A DNA stretch of 64,000 nt, from positions 55,082,025-55,146,024 of the forward strand of contig CP136068.1 in NCBI GenBank assembly GCA_032622095.1, in the 5' to 3' direction. The notes beneath the pieces were generated by a model, which saw only the letters and a list, made by a program, of their open reading frames with translations, ran no database searches and was not told the DNA's origin. Made by a program: the position numbers and the translations under genes. Source of the DNA: Siphonodentalium dalli (lineage: Eukaryota > Mollusca > Scaphopoda > Gadilida > Siphonodentaliidae). Positions 1 to 11,689 of this stretch are shown piece by piece; position 1 is the stretch's first letter, and each line of letters opens with the position of its first letter.

Positions 1-420
1 TAAAATGTAGACAGACTTTGTCCGTATACAAATAAGAAATATCGCATAAACAGTATGTTATTGTCATATGTTTGACCATTCTTATGTAAACAAAAGCATA
101 AAAAGGTACTTTCCTGGTGTTTGTTTATATTATGATGGTAAACATAAAGAGCGTTCATTGTTGCTGAATTTTGATATGGAACGAATAAAGAGCATTTATA
201 TGATTTGTGTGTGATTAGCCAGTAACACTGTGCTGCCTTCTGTAACACAATCAGGCTCCTGCTTAGGTAAAATATAGTAGGTCTTTATGATAGCATGCTG
301 TTTACGCGATGGTCATGGTATATATGAACAAAACTCTATGCGTTTTAATGTTTTTCTGTTTACGGTGATTGAAACAAATATGAATATTTTCGACAACTAA
401 GGCCTCCCGTGCCTTTAAGC
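1..420 (+). repeat. Dispersed repeat family A, copy 1
   Basis: This AT-rich stretch aligns by eye, with moderate divergence, to the reverse complement of about 21,875-22,310. Shared landmarks in the same order are a block with ATAGACAGACTTTG or close to it, CATAAACAGTATGTTATTGT, a CATAAAGAGYGTT block, TGTGTGTGATTARCCA, ATGAACAAAACT, and a CCCGTGCCTTTA end. No coding potential is visible. The two copies are inverted relative to one another about 21.5 kb apart. The family could be a non-autonomous transposon or a retroelement UTR, and I do not recognise it. The window begins inside or at the edge of this copy, so its outer boundary is unknown. Confidence 0.75.
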
Positions 421-429
421 CCCCTTATT

Positions 430-1066
430 GTCTCTATTATACATTTAACAATGATATTTACAAAGAAGTTTTTATATTCAGAATAAATGTCAATTGTATA
501 TTTTAAAACACAATTGAAATTATATATTAATTTAAAATTAAATGTTTTTCTTAATTAAGAATTGTTTTCTAATGTATCTTTCCTAATTGGGGAAAATATT
601 GCTAGTTAAGAAAACTTGTTTTCCTTACTTAGATTTATTTTCCTGCTTGAGAAAATCTCATTCTAGAAAAAATTGGCATCACTTAAGAAAAAATATCTTG
701 ACGATATTTCTAACTATAGAAAATATAATTTCTTGTTCTAGATTAATTGTATAGCTTTCTTAAATTTCTAGCTATTCTCCCAAGATAATCGCAGTATCTT
801 AAACTTATCTTATTTCAAGAAAAATAAACTTATGTGAGAAAAACAATCTTTCCTACATTAAGAAAAAAAATCTATACTAAGATTTTTTTACTAGGATTTT
901 CTTACTAAGATTACTGTGTTTTCTTAAAGAAATTTTCTCAGACAAGAAATTTTTCCACCCTTTCATTTCTTGACCTAGAAAATATGTTTTTCTTATTTTT
1001 CTAGCTATTCTCCCAAGATAATATCTCATTTCAAGATATTTTTTTTCCTGAATTGAGAAAATATTT
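430..1066. repeat. AT-rich low-complexity region of TTTTCTTA/TAAGAAAA dyads
   Basis: The segment is built almost entirely from short variants of TTTTCTTA and its complement TAAGAAAA, interspersed with TCTAGAAAAT and CAAGATAATATCTT. It is therefore rich in small inverted repeats. The phrase CTAGCTATTCTCCCAAGATAAT occurs in two close versions near 768-790 and 1,002-1,022, which suggests internal duplication of about 235 bp. I see no reading frame. It could be the interior of a MITE-like element or simple cryptic repeat DNA. Confidence 0.55.
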
Positions 1067-1074
1067 TTGGCAGT

Positions 1075-1372
1075 GCAACAACAACAGCGGCAGTTCCACC
1101 TACTCAGCGGGGACCACCTAGCTGTTCTGAGCGCTCTGGAGGCGATGGCAGAAGCAAAGGAAGCACAGAACGCATTGGCAGAGTTACAAGAATTAGTAGA
1201 AAATCAAGCCAGGGCCATCGCCTCAGAACCAGCAACAACAACAACAGCAACAACATCAGAAAATAGAAGAAAAAAAGAAGGCAAAGACCAACAAAAAACA
1301 ACGCCTAGATCATTTTCATCCATGTTCATCATCTCATGTTTATGTACATCCCATAACATGTATTTCAAATAA
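1075..1372 (+). CDS. Possible 3'-terminal exon of an unknown gene
   Basis: An open frame of about 100 codons follows a plausible acceptor (a T-rich tract then TTTTTGGCAG at about 1,065-1,074). It has clearly higher GC and more protein-like composition than its surroundings. The peptide starts with a short Gln run, continues as an Ala/Glu/Leu-rich segment likely to be helical or coiled coil (about residues 15-50), then a Thr-rich and a Lys-rich tail. There is no ATG at its beginning, so it is either an internal or last exon or a decayed fragment. The stop codon TAA (1,370-1,372) lies inside an AATAAA signal (1,368-1,373). Such Q-rich helical tails are common in Myb/SANT-like proteins of transposon origin, but nothing in the sequence proves that. 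The function is unknown. Confidence 0.3.
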
Positions 1373-1549
1373 ATTTCAAAAATCCTCCCGGGTTAAATCC
1401 CAAACCCCATAAAAACAAAAATTTGTCCGCTACATACATTAATATGGCACTCTCTACGTGCCCCAAATGGGTCTAACGGGTGTATCCGTGGGGAAGATAA
1501 TGGCACAGGTTAAACATGTCTAAAGTCATACTGTCGGGAATCAGAGATT

Positions 1550-2235
1550 CTTATATATAGTCATCTAACGGTCTAGTTTAAAGACAGGGATGGCGAATGG
1601 TTAGGGGCGCCAACATTATGGAAAGTTGTTGTAGCTGGTCTGTATCACACCTATGTATAATCATTTCCGCGATATACGTGGAATCTAAATGTGTAGTTCA
1701 AATGTTCTGAATTTTCGCTGTTCGAAGCAGTGATGAGGGCTGGGGATGGGCTCAAATTTTTTTATAAAAAATTGATTTGTATGTATAGTCATCTCCATTA
1801 TACACGGAATCAAATCGTGTCACTCAAGTTTGCCAAAGTGACGTCGTCATGGTGAGGGAAGTGGTTGTGGGAGTGGCACCAATATAGATTGTTATCGCAT
1901 ATTTTCTCCAAATTTGTTTACATGTATAAGGGATCTATTTTTTTATTGAGGAACTGTTGTTGTATTCGGGCACTAAAATTGATATAATATTTTCGTCTAT
2001 TTTCTTATAAACCTATATATAGGCATCTCCACAATACAAGGATTCAAATGATTTTGTTTGAAGTTCCCAAAAGTGTTGTTGTCTGGGCCAGGAGTATAGA
2101 AGTCGGGGAATTGGTACCAAAATTCCTAAACAAAGTTGTCGGCGACATCAAATACGATATTGTCGTTTAATATTCCTAAGTGGCGCCGTCCGAGTTAGGG
2201 ATAGGGCTTGGGCACAATGAAGTCAGAGCACGTGT
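1550..2235 (+). repeat. Divergent tandem repeat, about four units
   Basis: Diverged units begin near 1,553, 1,651, 1,780 and 2,018. Each starts with a version of TATATAGTCATCTCC and is followed by ATACACGGAATC, then a TTYGAAGTTC-like segment and a GTSRTGAGGG / GGGNTTGGG segment. Unit spacing is uneven (about 100-240 bp), so internal indels have occurred. The flanks 1,380-1,550 and 2,235-2,560 show no gene or repeat that I can recognise. Confidence 0.45.
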
Positions 2236-2660
2236 TAATCTTTGGTATTGATGAGTACAGAACTATTCAGCTAATTGTTATGTATTTTTAACCGTATCGA
2301 TAGAAAACATAAGATATGTTGGTTACTTTTTAACACGAGTATTGCTGGGTAGCCATATTGCTCTTCTACATTATGTTTAATATTTTGATCGGACAAAATA
2401 TCCAATGCATGGGAGGCATCCATGTTCAAATATCGACATTCAGAAGAGACACTTTCACAATTTTGGCTTTTTGTCTGGTACTCAAATGTTAAGATTTGTT
2501 ATTATAATCGGTGTTTATTCTTGTGTTGGTCAATAGCTGAAAACATTTAAGAGAATAATATGGTTCGACATAGTTATTCCTTTGGTTTCTGTTTTGGATT
2601 CTCTTGGATACTTATGTGCATAATATATTCATTGTTTATTTGCCCGGTAAGCGGAAAATT

Positions 2661-3815
2661 GAACTTGGAAATGCTGACCAATTTAATGTCAAGTCGGAGG
2701 AGGCAGCTTAAAATGCTGACCAATTTAATGTCATGTCGGAGGAGGCAGCTTTCATGTTAAAATAGAGAACATGAAATGCTGACCAATTTAATGTCTAATC
2801 GAGGGAGGCAGCTTAAAATGCTGACCAATTTAATGTAATGTCGGAGGAGGCAGCTTTCATGTTAAAATAGAGAACATGAAATGCTGACCAATTTAATGTC
2901 TAATCGAGGGAGGCAGCTTAAAATACTGACCAATTTAATGTCATGTCGGAGGAGGCAGCTTTCATGTTAAAATAGAGAACATGAAATGCTGACCAATTTA
3001 ATGTCTAATCGGGGAGGCAGCTTTAAAATAGAGAACATGAAATGCTGACCAATTTAATGTCTAATCGAGGGAGGCAGCTTAAAATGCTGACCAATTTAAT
3101 GTCATGTCGGAGGAGGCAGCTTTCATGTTAAAATAGAGAACATGAAATGCTGACCAATTTAATTTCTAATCGGAGAGGCAGCTTTAAAATAGAGAACATG
3201 AAATGCTGACCAATTTAATGTCTAATCGAGGGAGGCAGCTTAAAATGCTGACCAATTTAATGTCATGTCGGAGGAGGCAGCTTTCATGTTAAAATAGAGA
3301 ACATGAAATGCTGACCAATTTAATGTCTAATCGGGGGAGGCAGCTTAAAATACTGACCAATTTAATGTCATGTCGGAGGAGGCAAATTTCAAGTTAAAAT
3401 AGAGAACATGAAATGCTGACCAATTTAATGTCTAATCGGGGGAGACAGCTTTAAAATAGACAACATGAAATGCTGACCAATTTAATGTCTAATCGGGAAG
3501 GCAGCTTTAAAATAGAGAACATGAAATGCTGACCAATTTAATGTCTAATCGGGGAGGCAGCTTTAAAATAGAGAACATGAAATGCTGACCAATTTAATGT
3601 CTAATCGGGGAGGCAGCTTTAGAGAATATGAAATCATTGAAATGCTGACCAATTTAATGTCTAATAGGGGAGGCAGCTTTAAAATAGAGAACATGAAATG
3701 CTGACCAATTTAATGTCTAATCGGGGAGGCAGCTTTAAAATAGAGAACATGAAATGCTGACCATTTTAATGTCTAATCGGAGGAGGCAGCTTAAAATGCG
3801 GACCAATTTAATGTC
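2661..3815 (+). repeat. Minisatellite array (about 41/63-bp alternating units)
   Basis: More than 20 copies of a unit beginning AATGCTGACCAATTTAATGT and ending GAGGCAGCTT. Two spacer forms alternate. In the short form the unit runs straight into the next AAAATGCTGACC. In the long form an extra TTTAAAATAGAGAACATGAA (sometimes with TCATGTT) is inserted. Toward the 3' end (3,430-3,790) the array settles into the long form only. Short open frames across it are periodic by-products and not genes. The unit carries a recurrent TCRGAGGAGGCAG core. Confidence 0.95.
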
Positions 3816-3825
3816 TACACTCCGA

Positions 3826-4310
3826 TGGTTTGAACGTGTTCGAGTTTTTTTTAGCCCTCATCCCAAATCCCAAACGACATCAAATCAAATCTCAAACGAT
3901 TTAAATCGTAGCCTTTATTGCACTCACTATCTATAGATTGAAATGTTACAACCGTTACATCAAATATTTTCCAAATAAGAAATTCCCAAATCCTATCTCG
4001 TATAAGTTTGGAAAGTTCCAAACTGATGGCCATTTCAGGCCGAAATTATGACACAAAAGAATGAAACTGTGAGAATCAATGCAAACCATTTTTGTGCGTA
4101 ATTTCCAACTAATGTGTCAGGTATGAAGTATAAACTGTTGAAAAATGTAAAAAAAAGTTGGGGTGAGATTCCCCTCAGTACTCAAATCACCTGTCGTTAC
4201 GACGTCGTCCTTGTTCCCGCACAGGGACGTGGCTCGATGTTCTACTTTGGGGTGTACGTAGTACCATGCATTTTCCAACAGCGCACATTGAACCAGATCA
4301 ATTAATCTTC
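3826..4310. other. Unannotated spacer; related to sequence at 6,460-6,600
   Basis: No gene is recognisable. The segment around 4,105-4,165 (AATTTCCAACTAATGTGTCAGG, then an AAGTTGGGGTGAGA-like run) resembles 6,480-6,550 (AATTTCCAACCAATGAGTCAGG, then AAGTTGGAGAAACACC). Similar sequence therefore lies on both sides of the reverse transcriptase pseudogene, as expected if the retroelement inserted into, or between copies of, a local repeat. Confidence 0.4.
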
Positions 4311-4499
4311 ACCCGCCCCCCTTGTGTTCAAACATATCAACTGTATATTTATTGGTAACCTCCATCACTGGAGAGCACATATACAACATTCATATATACA
4401 CAACAATAAATAGTATTTACACATTTAGGGAAAAAACACATTATAAGTACACCTCGTATGCATATGGATATGAATGCAAATAGCTATATATTCCTGATC

Positions 4500-6360
4500 A
4501 GTATGTATAAGTCAGATTCACTTGTTGACCAGCTGGTCTTGCTGTCGCCGGCACCAACTCAGATCCATGTTGATGTTTTCCCCTTCATCAGCTGACAGGC
4601 TTTAAAGAGGAATGAAGCAGCGGGCATTATTATCCCATTCAAACGGTCTGTGGGCATTCCAATTTCAGTTCCTCCAAGAAGCAAAGAAAGTAAATGGCGT
4701 TAGTTGAATGAGTCCAAGAACAGATACGTCTCCACTCCATGCCTATTTATAATTGACTCCCAGAAATTATTCCTCAGCAAATATATAACGGGGCTGTTAC
4801 AATCGAATAATGCATGCAAGACTTCATTGTCATATTTTGAGGAACACATACAGCACTGAAGGTTATTAACATATGTTGTCTTGTTCAGAAGAAGCCCTAG
4901 ATGGCGCATATCGACCTTAGTGTGTGTATTCTTTTTGAGAATGTCCCAGGTCCTCCATGTTGATAGTGGGTGTTTGTGAACATCAGAAAATGTTAACAGG
5001 TATTTGTCCATGCTAACTTCAAACGACCATTCGCGTAGTAACTTTCCACGCGAGTCTTAGCCATGCGCTTCCACTCAATCCTATTTGGGAAAAAACCATT
5101 ATCCAGGAAGTCGAAAAGAAAGTCAGATAGTTTTTTGGAGAAATATTTGCAATGGAACCTGATGTTCCAGTGGCAAGTGAAGAATAGTTTCGAGAAATTA
5201 TTGTTATTGAGAAATTAAATCTTCACTGTATACTGTAATTGAAACAAATTGTGAGTAGTTCGTCGAGGCCTGTTTTAGTGTGTGAAATTAGGGTTATGTC
5301 GTCGGCCGTAGTGGGTGCTGTACATTTGGTAGATCCTATGGAGAACCCTCTCTCATTCTCCATCAGAATATTCAACAGCTCGTCAATGAATACCAAGTAG
5401 AAAAACGGTGACGTCACTTCCCCTTGTCTTGTTCCTTGGTCAACCTTGAACGATTCCGACATACTAGCATTACACAAAACATGACTGAAGCAGTCCTCGT
5501 ACATGTTCGGATTAGCCTCAAAATTTTCCGACGGAAACCGAGTGTATGTAGTTTTACAAGGAGACCTGTGTGCCACACTCGGTCGAAGGCTTTTTGCGAA
5601 TCCAGGAAGCACACGTACGCCTTCGAGCCAGCGTCTCGGGCGTAGGTCACAGCTTCTTGAAGCACAAAATATGTCATGTTGCACCCGATGCCTTTTTGAA
5701 ATCCATGTTGCAGGATGTTTGGGAACTTCAACAAGATCGAGTTTCTGAGAAATCTGTCCATGAGCGTGTGTTCGAAAACTTTGTACAGTACTGATAAAAG
5801 AGTTATTGCACGATAACTGTCAGGAACATTTCGTGGTTTGGGTTCTCCTTTGTAGAGCGGAATGATGATGCCGGTTTTCATGTATACAGGAATAAATTCG
5901 AACTTCAAAATTAAGTTGTAGAAGGAGCACAATAATGTTATAAGATAATTTGGAGCATTTAAAATGTGTTCTGCAACTATTTGGTCTCTGCCAGCAGCCT
6001 TGTTCTTCTTAATGCGCTTTACTGCAAAACGCACGTCCAGTTGAATGATTTGTTCACAGAACGTATTACACGCATAGTCCGTATGCGTGCGACTGAGAAT
6101 ATCGGTAAGTTGATCGTTGATCGAAGCTTCAAAGTCGGGATCATGGTGAGTGTTTGGTGCATACAGATCTTCAAAGTAAGAGCGCCAGCCTACCAGTATA
6201 TATTGTGGGTCACGGTAGACTTTGTCACAGAAAATCATTTCAGACGTCACTTCGCGAGTGTAGGATTGTTTCAGTGTTCTCCAGAAAGAGTTAACGTCGT
6301 TGGTAACCTGTTGTTCAATGCCGTCGTAGAGTATAGAGTACCACAAGCTTTCCAACTGTT
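4500..6360 (-). pseudogene. Non-LTR retrotransposon ORF2 pseudogene (reverse transcriptase plus C-terminal zinc knuckle)
   Basis: Read on the minus strand, 6,355-5,414 encodes the reverse transcriptase fingers and palm: a KNKAAGRDQI segment, then PLYKGEPKPRN and SYRAITLLSVLYKVFEH, then motif A as DSQKAFDRVW. Another frame (5,684-5,223) continues with motif B in the form QGTRQGEVTSP and motif C as TADD, where active enzymes have YADD or FADD. A third piece (5,011-4,700) carries a Cys-rich CCMCSSKYDNEVLHALFDC knuckle like the C-terminal zf-RVT segment of these elements. Frame changes between the pieces and the altered catalytic box show that it is dead. The endonuclease domain is absent, so the copy is 5'-truncated. 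RT motif style fits the jockey/CR1/RTE-type group; I cannot assign the clade. Minus-strand 3' end lies near 4,320-4,500. Confidence 0.85.
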
Positions 6361-6424
6361 GGAAATGACCAAACAGACACCCCTAATGTTGGCTACTGTT
6401 GGTCTAAAACAACAAATTCCCTAC

Positions 6425-6950
6425 TAATTACTGCTTGGAATATCAAGCAATCGGAACAATTTATATATACGTAATGTCAAATTTCCAACCAATGAGTCAG
6501 GCATGAAATTTCCAACTGATGAACATGTTTACCAAAGTTGGAGAAACACCTCCTACCCCCTTCCAATCATGCTGCGATATGAGAAAACAAAGCAGCAAAT
6601 TAGCTCTATATAAGAATTTAAATATAACTTGCTCACCATAGCCTTGATTATAATTCTGCTACAGTTAGCTGCCACGAATGAATATGCACTATCAACTCCT
6701 GCAACAGTATTACTCTTCCCGTTATGATTGTGATTGTTCTAGTCCAAATAAACCGTTCATGATTGATTGAGAACGCATGTACAGATTAGCCCACTCACAG
6801 CTCGTATCACATGCACAACAGGTATGATATAGTGGACGAAGCCAATTTTCATTAGGTGACACTTTATGAATCAGGGAAACTTTTGATTCCATAAATTGTG
6901 ATAAATTTCAACTCTGCACATTCCAATAGTGTTAATCAGTAAAACAGCAG
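6425..6950. other. Intergenic, no recognised gene
   Basis: Apart from the TTTCCAACYAATG repeat resemblance at 6,480-6,550 to the stretch near 4,105, I see no coding sequence, RNA gene or tandem repeat here. Confidence 0.4.
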
Positions 6951-6952
6951 TG

Positions 6953-7105
6953 TGTAAGTTGCTTACACTCCTCAGCCGGAGTTGTGCACCAATAGAAACA
7001 ACCCTCCACTCGTATTGACCCCTCGATCCACTCGGGGGTCAAATAGCTCGTTCGCTCTATCTCTCTTGGTGCACAACTCCGACTGCGGGGTGTAACCTTT
7101 GCATT
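6953..7105. repeat. Small inverted-repeat hairpin (MITE-like)
   Basis: Two arms, about 6,960-6,993 and 7,068-7,103, pair as an imperfect ~32-bp inverted repeat with the core GGAGTTGTGCACCA / TGGTGCACAACTCC. Inside lies a second dyad, TGACCC...GGGGTCA (about 7,017-7,042), so the whole folds into a nested hairpin. This arrangement is usual for a short MITE or fold-back repeat. It has no cloverleaf, so it is not a tRNA. Confidence 0.65.
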
Positions 7106-7271
7106 AACACCTACGTCCACGGCTATATACACACCCACATAGTTTCATATTCACAGATCACCTGCATCCCATTTAATTGTAATACACAGGAAGTTCTTGC
7201 TCTTAGTCATGTGCCAGGGCTCAACCCCTGTCCCTTTATTTGAGGAAACAAACTATCATTTCTACAGCCAC

Positions 7272-9532
7272 ATTTGGTGTAATCACGTCAGCAATTACCC
7301 CCCCGTGTACGTGGTGTCGCCAAACCGGAAGGTATCGCCAAACCAGACTGAATGGGAAAGTCATTTTCACGCATTATTATATGGTAATATGTTATTTTCT
7401 CATCGTAAAACGAACAACGCATGTGTACGTCCACACGAAGCAGGAGTATTTACCCACCCATTGTCAGTCAGTTCTCCCAGATCAAACCATTTAATAATGT
7501 TTTGCGAATTTTTCAAAAGTGTTTTTGTTTTCGAGAACATGCATCCACTAGTATAGTTCCTGGCCTTCCACGCTGCCAAAAGAAATGCCGGTATATAGCT
7601 GAATCTGTCAATGAAGCATAGGATTGAACAAAATTGTCGGTTCAGATAGATGTCAAAGTCGCGGACCAAGATGTCACTAAAAGCGGATCTTATGTGCAAT
7701 AAATATGCGTAGCACTTAAGAAAGAGTTCTGATGAGTTTTCGCGTGTTTTATGTGTACCTGAGACTGATCAATTGGACTGCCGCCAATGCCATTTGAAAT
7801 ATGAATCCTTAACTTGTTCGAGATTAAATTTTGTGTACATATCTATTATGAATGGATTTTAATTAAAATTAATTGAACATCCATCTCAGCATTCAATTTT
7901 GCGATTTCAAAAAGGTGAATGAATGATAACATGATGCCTTGGTCACAAGCATGTGAATGCTATCGTTCGTGTGCATGCAGCTAACCGGATATTCGTTTAG
8001 TATTAACATACTTGGGGGTTTGTATATAGACCACACGTGCAGGACGAAATGCTACGAAGTATCAACGATTTGTTATAATCATGTTATTTTACAGACTTTA
8101 TGTCTCGTTCCCACTCGAGTAGACCGCTACACGACAATGAAACCGAATCATCTTATCGAATATACAGGTATCGTTTAGCTACAAATTATACAATGTCTGG
8201 CATTTTCAAGAGTCATCAGATAATATTGTGACGATTCTCTCTTAACCATAAATATCCGTACACATATTATCACAATGTGTTATGAGTGGTGCACTTGTGT
8301 GCCTTCACATCTGGATGTCGATGGGTCTCACATCTTTATTGTGTCTATGTAACACATGTGGTCAGCATGGGCTTACCAAGCTACAACACCACGTATAAAC
8401 AAAATCAGACTCAGAATTTATTATCCAATCACCGGACGTGTTCGGTATGACACAGTACACATATGTACACATGTAAGTTATACTATAGTTTATAACTTTT
8501 CTAATTTAGCTCTAGGACCACATGCAGTGGGCATAATATTAACATAAGACTTTAAAATGTTATCATATAGGTTGTATATACTGTAATTGATATGTATGTT
8601 TAACCGAACGAATCTTATCTTATCTTATCAGCGGATTCCGTCTGAGCAGGAATATCAGAGTTTGGTATATGATTCTAACCAAAATTGTTATGGATGTTTA
8701 GCGTCACGATGACTTTCAAATCATATTATTCGCAGGTTTAGTTTTCGGCTTGTTCGGTTCTAGAATTATTATTACAGGGACCCTCTAGCCATGTTCCTGC
8801 TAACTCTTGATATAACACTGATTTAATGCTTCCATTCGTTGTACAGTTAGTTCCGGGCCTATAATATCGAATAACACAGAATAGCCTATATAATTAATAT
8901 GACATTAGCACATCAAACACAAACATACACGTTTTTGCCCCTGCATTTTCACCATCATCCTAAAGATGGTCCATGAGCCGGCCTGTCCGAATGATAATGG
9001 GGATATTTTTAAACAGAAACGGTCAAAATGCGAAATATATCACCCGCATCTTTGGCATCCCAAATCTGGTTTGGCGACATCTCATCGCAGGATCGATCCG
9101 CGGCTTTGAAACCCGAAATTAGGGCGGGTACCCACACTTGGTCGCGGATAGTATTTTTGCAAAACGATCTGTAGGCTTTACAATTTTATGCTTAATTAAA
9201 CATATATTTTTCTATTGATACACGCATTATCCACCGTCAATGGCTGATAATTATGTTACAAACGAACTACCTAACGTCAAAAAGTGTCTACTATTTATGA
9301 TAAAATCTGAAATGAGCCGGAATTTCCATTAAATTTATCGGGATGAGAGCAAGCTATCCCATTGAGGGAACATTCCGCTTTACCAAATTATGTTTTGAAA
9401 AGTGGATATAACCATTCAACAGGGAGATTCATCTGAGGGACGATATGTTCATTTATCAAACCGCATGGTCTGGTTTGGCGAGACCTTCCGGTTTGGCGAT
9501 ACCACCTACACGGGTAATTGACTGCTAGGACC
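7272..9532. mobile_element. Element with ~60-bp terminal inverted repeats
   Basis: The left end (about 7,280-7,346) and the right end (about 9,464-9,530) are reverse complements. Both have CAATTACCC, a CGTGTA-GGTGGT segment, then TCGCCAAACCGGAAGGT and TCGCCAAACCAGAC. The decamer TCGCCAAACC is itself repeated within each end, and a lone related copy (TGGTTTGGCGACAT) lies near 9,068. The interior has no convincing transposase; its open frames are short and unlike anything I know. It is probably a non-autonomous DNA transposon of about 2.25 kb. Target duplications are not clear because the flanking CAATTA/TAATTG is symmetric. Confidence 0.6.
8590..8632 (+). repeat. CTTAT-repeat tail, resembling a non-LTR 3' end
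   Basis: AATCTTATCTTATCTTATCA here matches the simple-repeat tail that terminates the retroelement fragment at about 17,355-17,385 (AAACTTATCTTATCTTATAT). It may be the tail of a very short, heavily truncated copy of the same family, but the sequence just before it is not obviously homologous. Confidence 0.35.
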
Positions 9533-9885
9533 AGCTCTGTCAATTGTAGACAATTCGACTAATACCCGACGGAAACGTAAACTCTCCAATGTCGATGAAG
9601 ATTGGTGTTATTTCTCCCGAGTATTCTAGTACAGCGGCCAAACGCCAAAAGTGGTCGGGTACCCCTACCCACGGTAGAACAAGTTAAAACCAACTTTTTT
9701 TAAAGGAGAAATATATACTCTAGACGAAAATGTTGGTGAAATATAACGGAATTGGTGGTGGCTATTCTGAAATCGACGATGAACGATACCCACCAGTGAC
9801 TTTTCCCAGAAATTAACGATTTTGGAAAAGTGAGCCCTGCGGCTATGTCCTAAGTTATTAGCCCACATTGTAGGCGTTAAAATGA

Positions 9886-10795
9886 CTATAACATCTATTA
9901 TATATTTTGGAAGATCTGTTTGTTTGTGTGTTTGTTTGTGTGTAATCGATGGACTCGAAAATGGCCCAGCCGATTTCGATGAAACTTGGTATGTGGGGGT
10001 ATTTTCGGGTCAGGACTAACATAGGCCTATTAATTTGTCCGTGCGAGGTCAACTTTTCACGTGCCGAGGTCAAATCTGTTTTTACGCCGTTTTGCGCTAA
10101 TATATTTCAGTTCGGTGCTTACAAATCGATTCGAAACAGCGCGAATAATAACATGCAGTCATAATAATGACACTATGAGAATCTTTCGTGTTTCCTCTTT
10201 CCAACGATATATAATATGTATGTATCCGTTTTAGTTATCTGCCTCAATTATTAAGAAGAAGTGGTACGATCTTCTATCAGGGTAAAAACAATGCGTAACT
10301 TCTATGACGTCGTTAGAGGTCATAAAGTTAGATCACGTTAACTCTTACCCGGCCGATGCATTTGACTGTTTCAGACGTCTTGGCGATATCTCGGGCACCG
10401 ATGGTAATTTATCTTTACGTTGAAACTTGAGGCGCGTTTATATACTTCAGTGGAAATCAAATCGGGTTAAACTGGCGGATTTTTACGGACAAAATTTGAT
10501 GCATAGGGTATCTCGGTATCCGCTGGGCCGATTTCCCGGTATCCGCTGGGCCGATTTCCACCATTTTTGGGGTGTTGGTGTTTGACCCCACCTGACCTTG
10601 ACCTTCAAAATGGTCAATTCAAGGTCAAATCGGGTAAAACCGGATGGATTTCGACGGGTACTTTTGTCGGGTACTTTTGTTCGGGCACTGTGTTTTGGAC
10701 GGGTCAAATCGTGACCCCACTTGACCTTGGCCTTCAAAATAGACAATTCAAGGTCAAAGCCCGGACGAAGTCGGGTCACCTTCTAGTACCATATA
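9886..10795. mobile_element. ~0.9-kb insertion in the left arm, rich in AGGTCA half-sites
   Basis: The right arm runs directly from AAATGACTACATCATACC into ATATGTGTACCTGATATG (reverse complement of about 16,095-16,130). In the left arm the same two segments are separated by roughly 905 bp, so this is a later insertion. It has a GTTTGTTTGTGTGTTT microsatellite near 9,917. It carries two related blocks (10,583-10,632 and 10,721-10,761) in which TGACCTTGACCTTCAAAA (or TTGACCTTGGCCTTCAAAA) is followed by CAATTCAAGGTCAAA. Further AGGTCA hexamers lie near 10,046, 10,065 and 10,314. No protein-coding frame is convincing. Confidence 0.55.
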
Positions 10796-11689
10796 TGTAC
10801 CTGATATGCAAGAAGTGTTGGTTAATTTTGATTTTCGTGCCATTTGGAGCCGAAACATTTATTTTTTGTTTGAAAATCGCTCGTTTTCAAATTATTTTTA
10901 TTTTTCGAACATTATCATTCAAACGGATATTGCAATAATATTGAAATATTTAGTCCATATGGTGTAGTAGTTATCTGTCAAGCATATGAAGAAAGAAGTT
11001 AACAACAATTTTGAACGCTTTGCGAGATATTGGATTTTAGCTACCCCTCCCTCCCCCAAACACGTTTTTGATCGAAAAAAATACATATTAAAGATAATGA
11101 CATTACAAACATTTTCGAATTGATCTGAATGGGACCCAATATGAATCTTGTACTGAAAGTGTTGTCCAGAGATGCCGTTTAATCGATTACAGATGTGTTC
11201 AGGCTTTCAGACCACCAGTTACAACAACAACAATTATTTTATTGATAACACGAGTTAATTTTGCATGCATTAACATCGATGTTAAGTACTAAAACCATTG
11301 TTATAAACAATACGTGACCAACTATATAATTCATATGGCTCAGTAGTTATCTGGACATCACAATTAGAAAGAATTTGACAGAAATTGTCAACGGTTTTCA
11401 AGATATTGGAATTAGGTACCGCTCCCCCCGGACGCGATTTGGTAGAAAAACTACATATTTATGATAACAAGACAGACCTTTCTAAATTATTCTAATGAGC
11501 ATCTAATCATTATTCGTGTGATGAAAACCTGATCCGTAGACACAGCGAGCCTGGTTTTAGATGAGCTCAGGTTTCCAAGTAAACCCCAGTTACAACAACA
11601 ACAACAACACAATATTTTATTTATGACATGTAATTTTATATTAACACATATCGACTTTGAGCAACTGAAGTATTTGTTCTAAACGACAC

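Noticed and set aside
2661-3815. CRISPR-like array
   Set aside because: The units are contiguous tandem repeats with no unique spacers, in a eukaryotic context without cas genes.
5424-6427. Plus-strand frames over the reverse transcriptase pseudogene
   Set aside because: The minus strand has the RT motifs; the plus frames are shadows.
6953-7105. tRNA or tRNA-derived SINE
   Set aside because: The stem is a simple long inverted repeat; no cloverleaf, anticodon arm or A/B box arrangement is visible.
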